Below are positions 6,885 through 13,972 of a stretch of DNA of 15,824 nt, in pieces. Source of the DNA: an uncultured Nocardioides sp. Its GTDB lineage: Bacteria > Actinomycetota > Actinomycetes > Propionibacteriales > Nocardioidaceae. The stretch lies in NCBI RefSeq assembly GCF_946885725.1, contig NZ_CAMPGZ010000090.1, positions 1-15,824 on the forward strand. The letters run 5' to 3'. The position numbers were made by a program, and so were the translations under genes. Below the pieces are notes generated by a model. The model searched no databases, was not told the DNA's origin, and saw only the letters and a list, made by a program, of their open reading frames with translations. The stretch's first letter is position 1, and every line of letters starts with the position of its first letter.

Positions 6885-8516
6885 GTGACTTCCCAGACCC
6901 CATCCCCGGGCACCGCTGTGCCCGAAACACCTGTGGGCGCGTCCGACAAGCTCGACAAGCGCGTCCTGCTCGTCGCCGGTGTCGTGGTGCTCGGCGCCAT
7001 CATGTCGATCCTCGACATCACCGTGGTGAGCGTCGCGCAGCCGACGTTCCAGACCGACTTCTCGGCGTCGCCCGCGCAGGTGGCGTGGACGATGACCGGC
7101 TACACGCTCGCGCTGGCCGCGGTGATCCCGCTGACCGGCTGGGCGGCTGACCGGTTCGGCACCAAGCGCCTCTACATGCTGGCGGTCGCGCTGTTCACCG
7201 CCGGTTCCGTGCTGTGCGCGGCTGCGTCCAGCATCGAGATGCTCACGCTGTTCCGCGTGCTGCAGGGCCTCGGCGGCGGCATGCTGATGCCGCTCGGCAT
7301 GACGATCATGACCCGCGCCGCGGGTCCGGAGCGGATCGGCCGCGTCATGGCCGTGCTCGGCATCCCGATGCTGCTCGGCCCGATCTTCGGCCCGATCCTC
7401 GGCGGCTGGCTGATCGACATCGCCAGCTGGCACTGGATCTTCCTGATCAACCTGCCGATCGGCATCGTCGCGCTCGTCTACGCCGCCCTCGTGCTCGACA
7501 AGGACAACCCGACCCCGTCGGAGACCTTCGACTGGGTCGGCATGCTGTTGCTGTCGCCGGGCCTCGCGCTGTTCCTGTACGGCGTCTCCTCGATCCCCGA
7601 GGCGGGCACGGTCTGGGACACCAAGGTGCTGACCACCGCGCTGATCGGCCTGGCGCTGGTCGCGGTGTTCGTGCTGCGCAACCTGTTCCGCGCGCCCGAC
7701 CACCCGCTGATCGACCTGCACCTGTTCCGGCATCGCGCGCTCACCATCGCGGTGATCGCGATGTCGCTGTTCGCCATCGCGTTCTTCGGCGCGAGCCTGC
7801 TGTTCCCGTCGTACTTCCTCCAGGTGCGCGGCGAGACCACCCTCCAGGCCGGTCTGCTGCTCGCGCCGCAGGGCATCGGCGCGATGCTGACCATGCCGGT
7901 CGCCGGTGTGCTCACCGACAAGATCGGCCCGGGCAAGATCGTCCTCGCCGGCATCAGCACGATCGTCGTCGGCATGGCGATGTTCACCCAGGTCGACATC
8001 ACCCCGGCCCAGGTCGGGCTGTCCGCCTCCGGTGTCGACATCAGCGACCCGTCGTACGCCTACCTGCTCGGCTCGCTGTTCGTCATGGGCCTCGGCATGG
8101 GCGGCACGATGATGCCGATCATGACCTCGGCGCTGCAGACGCTGAAGGACGCCGAGATCGCCCGCGGCTCCACGCTGATGAACATCACCCAGCAGGTCGC
8201 CGCCTCGATCGGCACCGCGCTGTTCTCGGTGCTGCTCACCAACGGGTTCAACGACAGCGACGCCGTCGGCGCGCTGCGCGGGGCGCTCGAGACCGGGCAG
8301 CAGCCCGACCCGGCGATCATCCCGCAGGCGTTCGCGGACATGTCCGTCGCGTTCGGCGACGTGTTCCTGGTCGCGACCGTCCTGGTCGCGCTCGTGCTGG
8401 CCCCGGCGCTGTTCCTGCCGCGCCGCCGCCCGGCGCAGACCAGCGGGCTCGGCGACGAGACCGGCGAGGCGGGCGGGGCCGGCGAACCCACCCCACCGCC
8501 GGTGCTCATGCACTGA
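6885..8516 (+). CDS. MFS drug/solute efflux transporter, DHA2 (EmrB/QacA) family
   Basis: 543 aa from GTG 6885, long enough for 14 membrane helices as in DHA2 proton antiporters. A hydrophilic N-terminal stretch of about 25 residues precedes helix 1. Family motifs are visible: LDITVVSVAQP with Asp44 in helix 1, motif A GWAADRFGTKR (85-95) in the loop after helix 2, and motif C with the G/P-rich GPIFGPILGGW (about 165-175) in helix 5, typical of exporters. The C-terminal tail is soluble and Pro/Gly-rich. It should sit in the cytoplasmic membrane and export small amphipathic or drug-like compounds in exchange for protons; the substrate cannot be told. No TetR/MarR regulator gene adjoins it. A leaderless promoter box precedes it, and strong palindromes follow its stop. 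Confidence 0.93.
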   Translation: MTSQTPSPGTAVPETPVGASDKLDKRVLLVAGVVVLGAIMSILDITVVSVAQPTFQTDFSASPAQVAWTMTGYTLALAAVIPLTGWAADRFGTKRLYMLAVALFTAGSVLCAAASSIEMLTLFRVLQGLGGGMLMPLGMTIMTRAAGPERIGRVMAVLGIPMLLGPIFGPILGGWLIDIASWHWIFLINLPIGIVALVYAALVLDKDNPTPSETFDWVGMLLLSPGLALFLYGVSSIPEAGTVWDTKVLTTALIGLALVAVFVLRNLFRAPDHPLIDLHLFRHRALTIAVIAMSLFAIAFFGASLLFPSYFLQVRGETTLQAGLLLAPQGIGAMLTMPVAGVLTDKIGPGKIVLAGISTIVVGMAMFTQVDITPAQVGLSASGVDISDPSYAYLLGSLFVMGLGMGGTMMPIMTSALQTLKDAEIARGSTLMNITQQVAASIGTALFSVLLTNGFNDSDAVGALRGALETGQQPDPAIIPQAFADMSVAFGDVFLVATVLVALVLAPALFLPRRRPAQTSGLGDETGEAGGAGEPTPPPVLMH

Positions 8517-8523
8517 GCCAGGT

Positions 8524-8535
8524 CCCCCCGGGGGG
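8524..8535. terminator. C6/G6 palindrome after the MFS stop codon
   Basis: CCCCCCGGGGGG begins 8 nt after the MFS stop codon. As RNA it can form only a short, very stable stem with a small loop. It is the first of three inverted repeats in the 184-nt gap between the convergent MFS and SRPBCC genes; termination role is inferred from position. Confidence 0.4.
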
Positions 8536-8545
8536 AACTGACCGT

Positions 8546-8602
8546 CGAGGGGTCAGTACTTCAGCCACGTCACCGGCGTGTCGCTGCTGTACTGACCCCT
8601 CG
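8546..8602. repeat. 57-bp inverted-repeat element with perfect 14-bp arms
   Basis: CGAGGGGTCAGTAC (8546-8559) and GTACTGACCCCTCG (8589-8602) are exact reverse complements with a 29-nt spacer, and the spacer holds a smaller inverted pair CACG (8566-8569)/CGTG (8577-8580). The size and layout resemble the 54-bp elements at 5831 and 13087, but the arm sequence is different. It sits between the ends of convergent genes, so it may act as a bidirectional terminator or be a dispersed palindromic repeat. Confidence 0.7.
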
Positions 8603-8690
8603 CTGCATCTCCTGCCGCTGCCTCGCCCATGCTCGATGGCGGCCCCTATGTGCCAAGTGAGAGGCAGCGACCGGAACTTCTAACCCGGAG

Positions 8691-8705
8691 CCTGACAGCG
8701 TCAGG
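8691..8705 (-). terminator. Hairpin at the end of the SRPBCC gene
   Basis: CCTGAC (8691-8696), a 3-nt loop and GTCAGG (8700-8705) form a perfect 6-bp stem overlapping the TGA of the minus-strand gene that ends at 8701. No T-run accompanies it. The stretch 8603-8690 shows no gene and no other clear structure. Confidence 0.35.
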
Positions 8706-9198
8706 ACACCAGGGCGCGGTAGTCGTCCGCGAGGGCGGGGTAGTAGTCGTCCCACTTCACGTCGGCCACGTCGCCACCGGTCTCGGCGGCGACCAACCGG
8801 TCCAGGTAGTACTCCCAGCCGGGCCCCACCGAGGAGGCCATCTCCGGGTCGGACATCCGCTGCGCGAACAGCAGCGTGGTCACCCCGTCCTCCTCGGACA
8901 GGTCGAGCCGGAGCTCGAAGTGCATGCCGGCGGCGTCCGCCTCGAGCCCGAGGTGCTCGGTCGGACGGCATCCGGTGATGACGTAGTCGTTGGCGGGGAT
9001 GTCCTCGCCTTCAGCGGTCATCCGGAACGACACCCGTCCCTCGGCCGGGTCACCGCTCCACGTGCCTATCCACCGCTCCAGCCGCTCCGGCTCGGTGATG
9101 GCCTTCCAGACCTCGTCGCGCGGCATGCGGAACGTCCGCGGCAGCACCACCCATCCCGCCTCACGCTCGTCGCGCCGCCCGGACGTCGTCGGTGTCAT
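8701..9198 (-). CDS. SRPBCC / AHSA1-domain protein
   Basis: 165 aa. The ATG at 9198 is chosen because its ATGA overlaps the stop of the upstream alpha-glucosidase gene, giving translational coupling, and because the START-like fold begins shortly after it. The segment VVLPRTFRMPRDEVWKAITE is followed by ERLERWIGTWSG, the classic opening of AHSA1 (activator of Hsp90 ATPase homologue 1-like) proteins; further segments include HFELRLDLSEEDGVTTLLFAQ and GPGWEYYLDRLVA. Such proteins form a helix-grip hydrophobic pocket and are cytoplasmic; ligand and role of this member are unknown, and bacterial ones need not be Hsp90 activators. It is the last gene of the peptidase/glucosidase operon and ends in a hairpin. 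Confidence 0.85.
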   Translation of the reverse strand: MTPTTSGRRDEREAGWVVLPRTFRMPRDEVWKAITEPERLERWIGTWSGDPAEGRVSFRMTAEGEDIPANDYVITGCRPTEHLGLEADAAGMHFELRLDLSEEDGVTTLLFAQRMSDPEMASSVGPGWEYYLDRLVAAETGGDVADVKWDDYYPALADDYRALVS

Positions 9199-10709
9199 CT
9201 CAGCCACCAGGTCATGCTCCCACCGCTCGCTCCACCGACGAGATGGACGTCGCCGTACGCCGAAAGATCGGGCTCCGGCCCGGCACCAAACCGCGCCACG
9301 CACACCGAACGACCGCGCCGGAAGCCGAGGCAGCCGGTGCGCAGGTCGTCCAGCCAGGTCACCTCGTCGCCGGCGCCGCGCCACATCTCGTTGCGTATCC
9401 GGATCGCGCGGCGGGTCAGCGCCAGCATCGAGTCCGGGTCGCACTCCTGACGCTCGACGGCGTGCTCGCCCCAGCCGCCGGGCTGCGGCAGCCAGGTCGG
9501 GGTGCCGTCGGGCGCGAAGCCGAACGGCGCCGGTCCCGACGTCCACGGCAGAGGTACGCGGGCGCCGTCGCGACCGCGGTCGGCGCCGCCGCTGCGGCGG
9601 AACGTCGGGTCGGTGATCGCGTCGTCGGGCAGGTCGACCTCGGGCAGCCCGAGCTCGTCGCCGGCGTAGAGGTACAGGCAGCCGGGCAGCGCGAGCATCA
9701 GCAGCAGCACGGCACGCGCGCCGTCCTCGCCCCAGCGGTTGACCGCGCGCTTCACGTCGTGGTTGCCGTGCGCCCACGCGGGCAGCCGGCCGTGCCGGGT
9801 CACCGCGTCGAGCTGGTCGGCGAGCAGCCCGCGCCACAGCGTCGCGTCGAGCGGGCGGAACAACGGGTCGATCGCAAACGCCTGCTGCAGCTCGTCGGCC
9901 CGCACGTACGGCTCGATCACGTGCGGCTCGCCCCACACCTCGGCGACACCGACCCGGTCGCCGTCGTACTCCCCGAGGATCCGCGCGAACCGCCGGTAGT
10001 GGTCGTGCACGGCGTCGAGATCGCTGTAGGGACTGGGGTTTCCGGGCTGCCAGCCCTCCGGGAGCTCGGGGTACGTCGGGTCCTTGGCCAGCCCGCCGGC
10101 GGCGTCGAAGCGGACCCCGTCGACACCCCGGTCGAGCCAGAAGCGCAGCGTGGCCTCGGCGTCGGCGCGCACCTCGGGGTGGTCGTGGTTGAGGTCGGGC
10201 TGGTGCACGTCGAAGAGGTGGAGGTACCACTCGCCGTCGCCGAACGGCTCCCAGGCCGAGCCGCCGAAGATCGACGGCCAACCGGTGGGGGCAGTCGCGC
10301 CGCCGTCGCGGCCCGGCCGCACGTGGAACCGCGCACGCTCGGGCGAGCCGGGACCGGCCGCCACCGCCTCGCGGAACCACGGGTGCTCGCTCGAGACGTG
10401 GTTGAGCACCAGGTCGACCATCACCCGCAGGCCCAGCGCGTGCGCGTCGGCGATCACCGCGTCGACGTCGTCGAGCGTGCCGAGCCGCGGGTCGACGGCA
10501 CGGTGGTCGATGACGTCGTACCCGGCGTCGTGGTCGGCCGACGGGTAGAAGGGCGTGATCCAGAGTCCGTCGACGCCGAGGTCGCGGATGTAGGGCAGCC
10601 GGGCACGCAGGCCGGGCAGGTCGCCCACGCCGTCGCCGGTCCCGTCGGAGAACGACCGGACGTAGACCTCGTGGACGACCCCTTCACGCCACCAGGGTCG
10701 GGCGCTCAC
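9195..10709 (-). CDS. GH13 alpha-glucosidase (alpha-amylase superfamily)
   Basis: 504 aa from GTG 10709, whose GTGA overlaps the stop of the M13 peptidase gene. The frame is open far upstream, but only this start gives the canonical GH13 N-terminus WWREGVVHEVYVRSF. The TIM-barrel conserved regions are in order: DLVLNH (99-104), GVRFDAAGG with nucleophile Asp202, VAEVW with acid/base Glu257, and HGNHD with transition-state stabiliser Asp318. No signal peptide is present, so the enzyme is cytoplasmic and should release glucose from the non-reducing end of small alpha-glucosides. It resembles the alpha-glucosidases of actinobacteria (GH13_30-like, inferred). After the nucleophile it has DAAGGLAK where I expect DVAHGLAK, an unusual loss of the histidine. 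A shortened C-terminal beta domain ends near MTWWLR. Confidence 0.9.
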   Translation of the reverse strand: MSARPWWREGVVHEVYVRSFSDGTGDGVGDLPGLRARLPYIRDLGVDGLWITPFYPSADHDAGYDVIDHRAVDPRLGTLDDVDAVIADAHALGLRVMVDLVLNHVSSEHPWFREAVAAGPGSPERARFHVRPGRDGGATAPTGWPSIFGGSAWEPFGDGEWYLHLFDVHQPDLNHDHPEVRADAEATLRFWLDRGVDGVRFDAAGGLAKDPTYPELPEGWQPGNPSPYSDLDAVHDHYRRFARILGEYDGDRVGVAEVWGEPHVIEPYVRADELQQAFAIDPLFRPLDATLWRGLLADQLDAVTRHGRLPAWAHGNHDVKRAVNRWGEDGARAVLLLMLALPGCLYLYAGDELGLPEVDLPDDAITDPTFRRSGGADRGRDGARVPLPWTSGPAPFGFAPDGTPTWLPQPGGWGEHAVERQECDPDSMLALTRRAIRIRNEMWRGAGDEVTWLDDLRTGCLGFRRGRSVCVARFGAGPEPDLSAYGDVHLVGGASGGSMTWWLR

Positions 10710-12661
10710 CAGATCCGGACGCGGTCCCCGGGGTCGAGCCACAGGCCGTCGCCGGGCTTGACGTCGAAGGCCTCGTGGAACTCCTCGAGGTTCCGCACGA
10801 TGTTGGCCCGGAACTCGGCGGGCGAGTGCGGGTCGGTGGTGATCAGCTGCAGCATCTGCTCCTTGCGGCGCTTGGTGCGCCAGATGTGCGCGTAGCTCAT
10901 GAAGACCCGCTGCCGACCGGTGAGCCCGTTGACGACAGGAGCCTCCCGGCCGTTGAGCGAGATCTCGTAGGCCTTCAGGCCGATGGTCACGCCGCCGAGG
11001 TCGCCGATGTTCTCGCCGACGGTGAGCCGGCCGTTGACCTTCTCGCCGGGCAGGTCGCGCGGCTCGTAGCCGTCGTACTGCGCGATGAGCTTGTCCGCCC
11101 GCTCCTGGAACGCCTTGCGGTCGGTCTCGGTCCACCACTCGTTGAGGTTGCCCAGCTCGTCGTACTGCGAGCCCTGGTCGTCGAAGCCGTGGCCGATCTC
11201 GTGACCGATGACCGCGCCGATCCCGCCGTAGTTCTCGGCCGGGTCGGCGTCGGCGTCGAAGAACGGCTTCTGCAGGATGCCGGCCGGGAAGCAGATCTCG
11301 TTGGTGCCCGGGTTGTAGTAGGCGTTGACGGTCTGCGGCAGCATCAGCCACTCGTCCTTGTCGACGGGCGAGCCGATCTTGCGCAGCTGCCGGTCGGTCT
11401 CGAACGCCGCGGCGGCGCGGGCGTTGCCGAGCAGGTCGGTCGGGCTGACCTCGAGCGCGGAGTAGTCGCGGAACTTCTCGGGGTAGCCGATCTTCGGCCG
11501 GAACGTATCGAGCTTGCGGTAGGCCCGCTGCTTGGTCTCCTCGGTCATCCAGTCGAGGGACTCGATGCTGGTGCGGTACGCCGCGATGAGGTTGGCGACC
11601 AGGTCGTCCATCATCTCCTTCGCCCGCGGCGGGAAGTGCCGGGCGACGTACTCCTCGCCGACCGCCTCGCCGATCGCGCCCTCGACGAACGCGACGCCGC
11701 GCTTCCAGCGTGCGCGCAGCTCGGGGGTGCCGTTGAGGGTGCGGCCGTAGAACTCGAAGCTCTCGTCGACGAAGTCCGACGAGAGGTACGCCGCCGCCGA
11801 GCGGATGACGCGGATCGCCGTCCAGGCCTTCCAGTCCTCGAGGTCGACCTCGTCGAGGACCTTGGAGAAGTGCTCGAAGAACGACGGCTGCCGGACGACC
11901 ACCTCGGCGAGCGTCTGGTCGTCGGCGCCGAGCGCGGTCGCCCAGGCGTCCCAGGAGAACGACGGCGCCGCGGCCTTGAGGTCGTCGATCGTGCGCAGGT
12001 TGTAGGTCTTGATGACGTCGCGCGTCTCGGCGCGCTCCCAGTGGCCCTCGGCGAGCCGGGTCTCGACGGCGAGCACGCGCTGCGCGGCGGTGGCGGCGTC
12101 GTCGAGGCCGGCGAGGCCGAACATCCGCTCGACGTGGGCGAGGTACTTCTCGCGCACCTCCGCGAACTTCGCCTCGCGGTAGTAGGACTCGTCCGGCAGC
12201 CCGAGCCCGCCCTGGAGGACGTTGACGATGTAGCGCTCGGAGTTGCGGTCGTCGGTGTCGACGTACGCGCCGAAGAACCCGCCGCCGCCCTGTCGCTCCA
12301 GCCGGCCGACGTACGCCGCCAGCGCGGTCTTGTCGGCCACGGCGCCGAGCTCCTCGAGCTCGCCGCGGATCGGCTCGGCCCCCAGCGCCTCGACCCGGTC
12401 CTCGTCCATGAAGCTGGCGTAGAGGTCGCCGATCTTCTGGGCGTTGGAGCCAGGCTCGTGGGTGCTCTGGGCGAGCTCCTCGATGATCTGGCGGACGTGC
12501 TCCTCGGCGGCGTCGGCGAGGACCGTGAACGACCCCCAGGCCGACCGGTCGGACGGGATCTCGGTCTCCTCGAGCCACCTGCCGTTCACGTGGCCGAAGA
12601 GGTCGTCCTGCGGACGGATGTCGGGGTTCATGCCCGGGCGGGCATCGTCAAGCATGGTCAC
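10706..12661 (-). CDS. M13-family zinc metallopeptidase (neprilysin/PepO/Zmp1-like)
   Basis: 651 aa from GTG 12661 (VTMLDDARPGMNPDIRPQDD). This start follows a TACGCT box by 7 nt and begins close to the conserved DIRPQDDLFGHVNGRWL; the frame reads 41 codons further upstream but through the repeat at 12712-12771. The alternative ATG is two codons later. The N-terminal M13 helical domain leads to the catalytic domain: NAYYNP (446-451) for substrate binding, the zinc motif HEIGH (His487, Glu488, His491) and GENIGDLGG with third ligand Glu550 and Asp554. The C-terminus keeps a final Trp (VRIW), but the neprilysin CxxW cysteine is absent. There is no signal peptide or membrane anchor, as in mycobacterial Zmp1, so it should cleave oligopeptides in the cytoplasm or after non-classical export. 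First gene of a three-gene operon. Confidence 0.95.
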   Translation of the reverse strand: MTMLDDARPGMNPDIRPQDDLFGHVNGRWLEETEIPSDRSAWGSFTVLADAAEEHVRQIIEELAQSTHEPGSNAQKIGDLYASFMDEDRVEALGAEPIRGELEELGAVADKTALAAYVGRLERQGGGGFFGAYVDTDDRNSERYIVNVLQGGLGLPDESYYREAKFAEVREKYLAHVERMFGLAGLDDAATAAQRVLAVETRLAEGHWERAETRDVIKTYNLRTIDDLKAAAPSFSWDAWATALGADDQTLAEVVVRQPSFFEHFSKVLDEVDLEDWKAWTAIRVIRSAAAYLSSDFVDESFEFYGRTLNGTPELRARWKRGVAFVEGAIGEAVGEEYVARHFPPRAKEMMDDLVANLIAAYRTSIESLDWMTEETKQRAYRKLDTFRPKIGYPEKFRDYSALEVSPTDLLGNARAAAAFETDRQLRKIGSPVDKDEWLMLPQTVNAYYNPGTNEICFPAGILQKPFFDADADPAENYGGIGAVIGHEIGHGFDDQGSQYDELGNLNEWWTETDRKAFQERADKLIAQYDGYEPRDLPGEKVNGRLTVGENIGDLGGVTIGLKAYEISLNGREAPVVNGLTGRQRVFMSYAHIWRTKRRKEQMLQLITTDPHSPAEFRANIVRNLEEFHEAFDVKPGDGLWLDPGDRVRIW

Positions 12662-12668
12662 GCGGGCC

Positions 12669-12674
12669 AGCGTA
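12669..12674 (-). promoter_or_regulatory. -10 box (TACGCT) for the peptidase operon
   Basis: On the minus strand TACGCT fits TANNNT and lies 7 nt before the GTG at 12661, with no Shine-Dalgarno in the gap, again suggesting a leaderless mRNA. This is inferred from spacing. Confidence 0.5.
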
Positions 12675-12711
12675 ACCGCCGTCACGTGAGGTCGGGCCCG
12701 TCGGACCTGTT

Positions 12712-12771
12712 CGGGTGGTCGAGCTCGTCGAGACCACGACGCCGGGTGCTCTCGACAGGCTCGATCACCCG
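12712..12771. repeat. Inverted repeat of the TGGTCGAG...CTCGACC dispersed type
   Basis: The left arm (12712-12737, core GGTGGTCGAGC then GTCGAGACC) and right arm (12746-12771, core CTCGACAGGCTCGATCACC) are inverted copies matching at 22 of 26 positions around an 8-nt loop. Each arm is itself partly symmetric (TCGAG...GTCGA). The TCGAG-YY-GTCGAGAC motif is, from memory, one of the commonest intergenic repeats in many high-GC actinobacterial genomes. Here it occupies the divergent gap between the peptidase operon and the GNAT gene. Confidence 0.75.
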
Positions 12772-12791
12772 GTGCCTGGCACACTCGCGGG

Positions 12792-13079
12792 ATGGACGTG
12801 ACCGTGAAGGAGAACGCCGACGCGCACCGCTACGAGGCGATCACGGACGGCGGCGAGGTGGCCGGGTTCGTGGAGTACGTCGACCACCGGGGGACGCGGC
12901 TGCTGTTCCACACCGAGGTCGACGACGCCTACGAGGGCCGCGGCGTCGGCAGCACGCTGGCCCGCGAGGTGCTCGACCAGGCGCTCGGGAACAACCTCAA
13001 GCTGCGCGTGACGTGCCCGTTCCTCGAGGGCTGGATCGAGCGGCACCCGGAGTACGTCGACCGGGTCACGCTCGGCTGA
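12792..13079 (+). CDS. Small GNAT-like N-acetyltransferase (YjdJ/NATD1 type)
   Basis: 95 aa from ATG 12792, reading MDVTVKENADAHRYEAI. It matches the short single-domain acetyltransferases of the YjdJ/NATD1 type: beta strands with GGEVAGFVEYV and RLLFHTEVDDAYEGRGVGSTLAREVLD, where EGRGVGSTL is the acetyl-CoA pyrophosphate-binding loop (R/Q-x-x-G-x-G/A form), and a characteristic C-terminal CPFLEGWIERHPEY. The expected reaction is transfer of acetyl from acetyl-CoA to an amine, but no substrate is known for this group. CACACT lies 6 nt before the ATG, so a leaderless transcript is possible. It is divergent from the M13 peptidase gene and convergent with the solute-binding protein gene. Confidence 0.88.
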   Translation: MDVTVKENADAHRYEAITDGGEVAGFVEYVDHRGTRLLFHTEVDDAYEGRGVGSTLAREVLDQALGNNLKLRVTCPFLEGWIERHPEYVDRVTLG

Positions 13080-13086
13080 TCGACCC

Positions 13087-13140
13087 CGATTCGTCCGCAG
13101 TCCCCCCGCGTCGACCGGACGCGATCGCTCGGACGAATCG
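13087..13140. repeat. 54-bp inverted-repeat element, copy 2 (11-bp perfect arms)
   Basis: CGATTCGTCCG (13087-13097) pairs perfectly with CGGACGAATCG (13130-13140) across a 32-nt spacer. Total length equals copy 1 at 5831-5884, and the outer nine bases at each end are identical, while the centre has diverged. The tenth arm position is T-A in copy 1 and C-G here, a compensating pair. This copy lies between the ends of two convergent genes. Confidence 0.8.
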
Positions 13141-13149
13141 AGGTTGGCG

Positions 13150-13971
13150 TCAGGTGCCGGTCTTGCCGAACCACTCCGTGTAGATCTCGTCGTACGTGCC
13201 GTCCTGCTTGAGGTCGGCGAGTACGTCGTTGACCACCTGGAGCAGCTCGACGTTGCCGTTGCGACGGACGGCCATGCCGTACTGCTCGCCGGTGTCGAAC
13301 TCGGCGGCGACCTCGAGGTCCTTGTTGGCCTTCACGACGTCGCCGACGACGGTGTTGTCGTAGACGGCGGCGTCGACGTCGCCCTTCTTCATGGCCGCGT
13401 CCATCGCGGCGGCGTCCTCGAACGGGACGACCTTGGCGTCGTCGGGGGCGTGGTCGGTGAGGTACAGCTCGCCGGTGGTGCCGCCCTGCACGCCGATCCT
13501 GCCGCCGACGAGGTCCCCGAGCTTCGAGATCCCCGAGCCGGTGTTGACGACCATGGCCTGCGCGGCGTCGAAGTAGGGGCTGGAGAAGTTCAGCACCCGG
13601 GCTCGCTCGCCGGTGATCGTCATCGCCGAGATCGCGAGGTCGCACTTGCCGTTGTTGAGCGAGTCGCCGGAAGCGATGTCGTCGAAGTTCGTGTCGACCA
13701 TGCGCAGCTCGACGCCGAGCCGGTCGGCGACGTGCCGGACGAGGTCGACGTCGAAGCCGGCGGGGGTGCCGTCCTTCTTCTCGAACTCGAACGGTTCGTA
13801 GGGCATGTCGGTGCACACCGACAGCTCGCCATGCTCGAGCAGGTTCGGTTGCGGGGCGCCGACGGTGGCGGTCTCGGTCTCGTCGCCGGTCACGGCACCG
13901 CAGCCGGCGGCGAGGCCGAGCAGGGCGGCGGTCAGTGTCCCGGCGGCGAGCCGGGTGCGGGCACGCGTCAT
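13150..13971 (-). CDS. Amino-acid-type ABC transporter substrate-binding lipoprotein (family 3) attached to the conservon
   Basis: 273 aa. The ATG at 13971 follows the GTPase stop with a single-base gap, with GAAGG about 9 nt upstream. The N-terminus is a lipoprotein signal: basic MTRARTR, a hydrophobic stretch and the lipobox LAAGC with Cys24. The mature part is a family-3 periplasmic-binding fold: LSVCTDMPYEPFEFE, TPAGFDVDLVRHVADRLG, KCDLAISAMTITGERARVLNFSSPYF (the arginine usually grips a ligand carboxylate), and VYDNTVV. Ligands of this family are mostly polar amino acids or related small molecules. No permease or ATPase gene lies beside it in the window. Its place as the last gene of a signalling operon suggests it may feed a ligand signal to the sensor kinase instead of, or as well as, a transporter; this is inference. 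Confidence 0.9.
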   Translation of the reverse strand: MTRARTRLAAGTLTAALLGLAAGCGAVTGDETETATVGAPQPNLLEHGELSVCTDMPYEPFEFEKKDGTPAGFDVDLVRHVADRLGVELRMVDTNFDDIASGDSLNNGKCDLAISAMTITGERARVLNFSSPYFDAAQAMVVNTGSGISKLGDLVGGRIGVQGGTTGELYLTDHAPDDAKVVPFEDAAAMDAAMKKGDVDAAVYDNTVVGDVVKANKDLEVAAEFDTGEQYGMAVRRNGNVELLQVVNDVLADLKQDGTYDEIYTEWFGKTGT

Positions 13972-13972
13972 C

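Noticed and set aside
6840..8513. 557-codon minus-strand frame opposite the MFS gene
   Set aside because: Rich in R, H, Q, E and D with no recognisable fold; the plus strand shows clear transporter motifs and third-position bias.
9195..12578. Single 1127-codon frame that would extend the GH13 protein upstream
   Set aside because: The upstream part is an out-of-frame reading of the M13 gene; only the portion after GTG 10709 looks like GH13.
10775..13183. 802-codon plus-strand open frame opposite the M13 peptidase
   Set aside because: It is the complement shadow of a high-GC gene; composition is dominated by V, L, E, R and D repeats with no domain, while the minus strand has the HEIGH and NAYY motifs.
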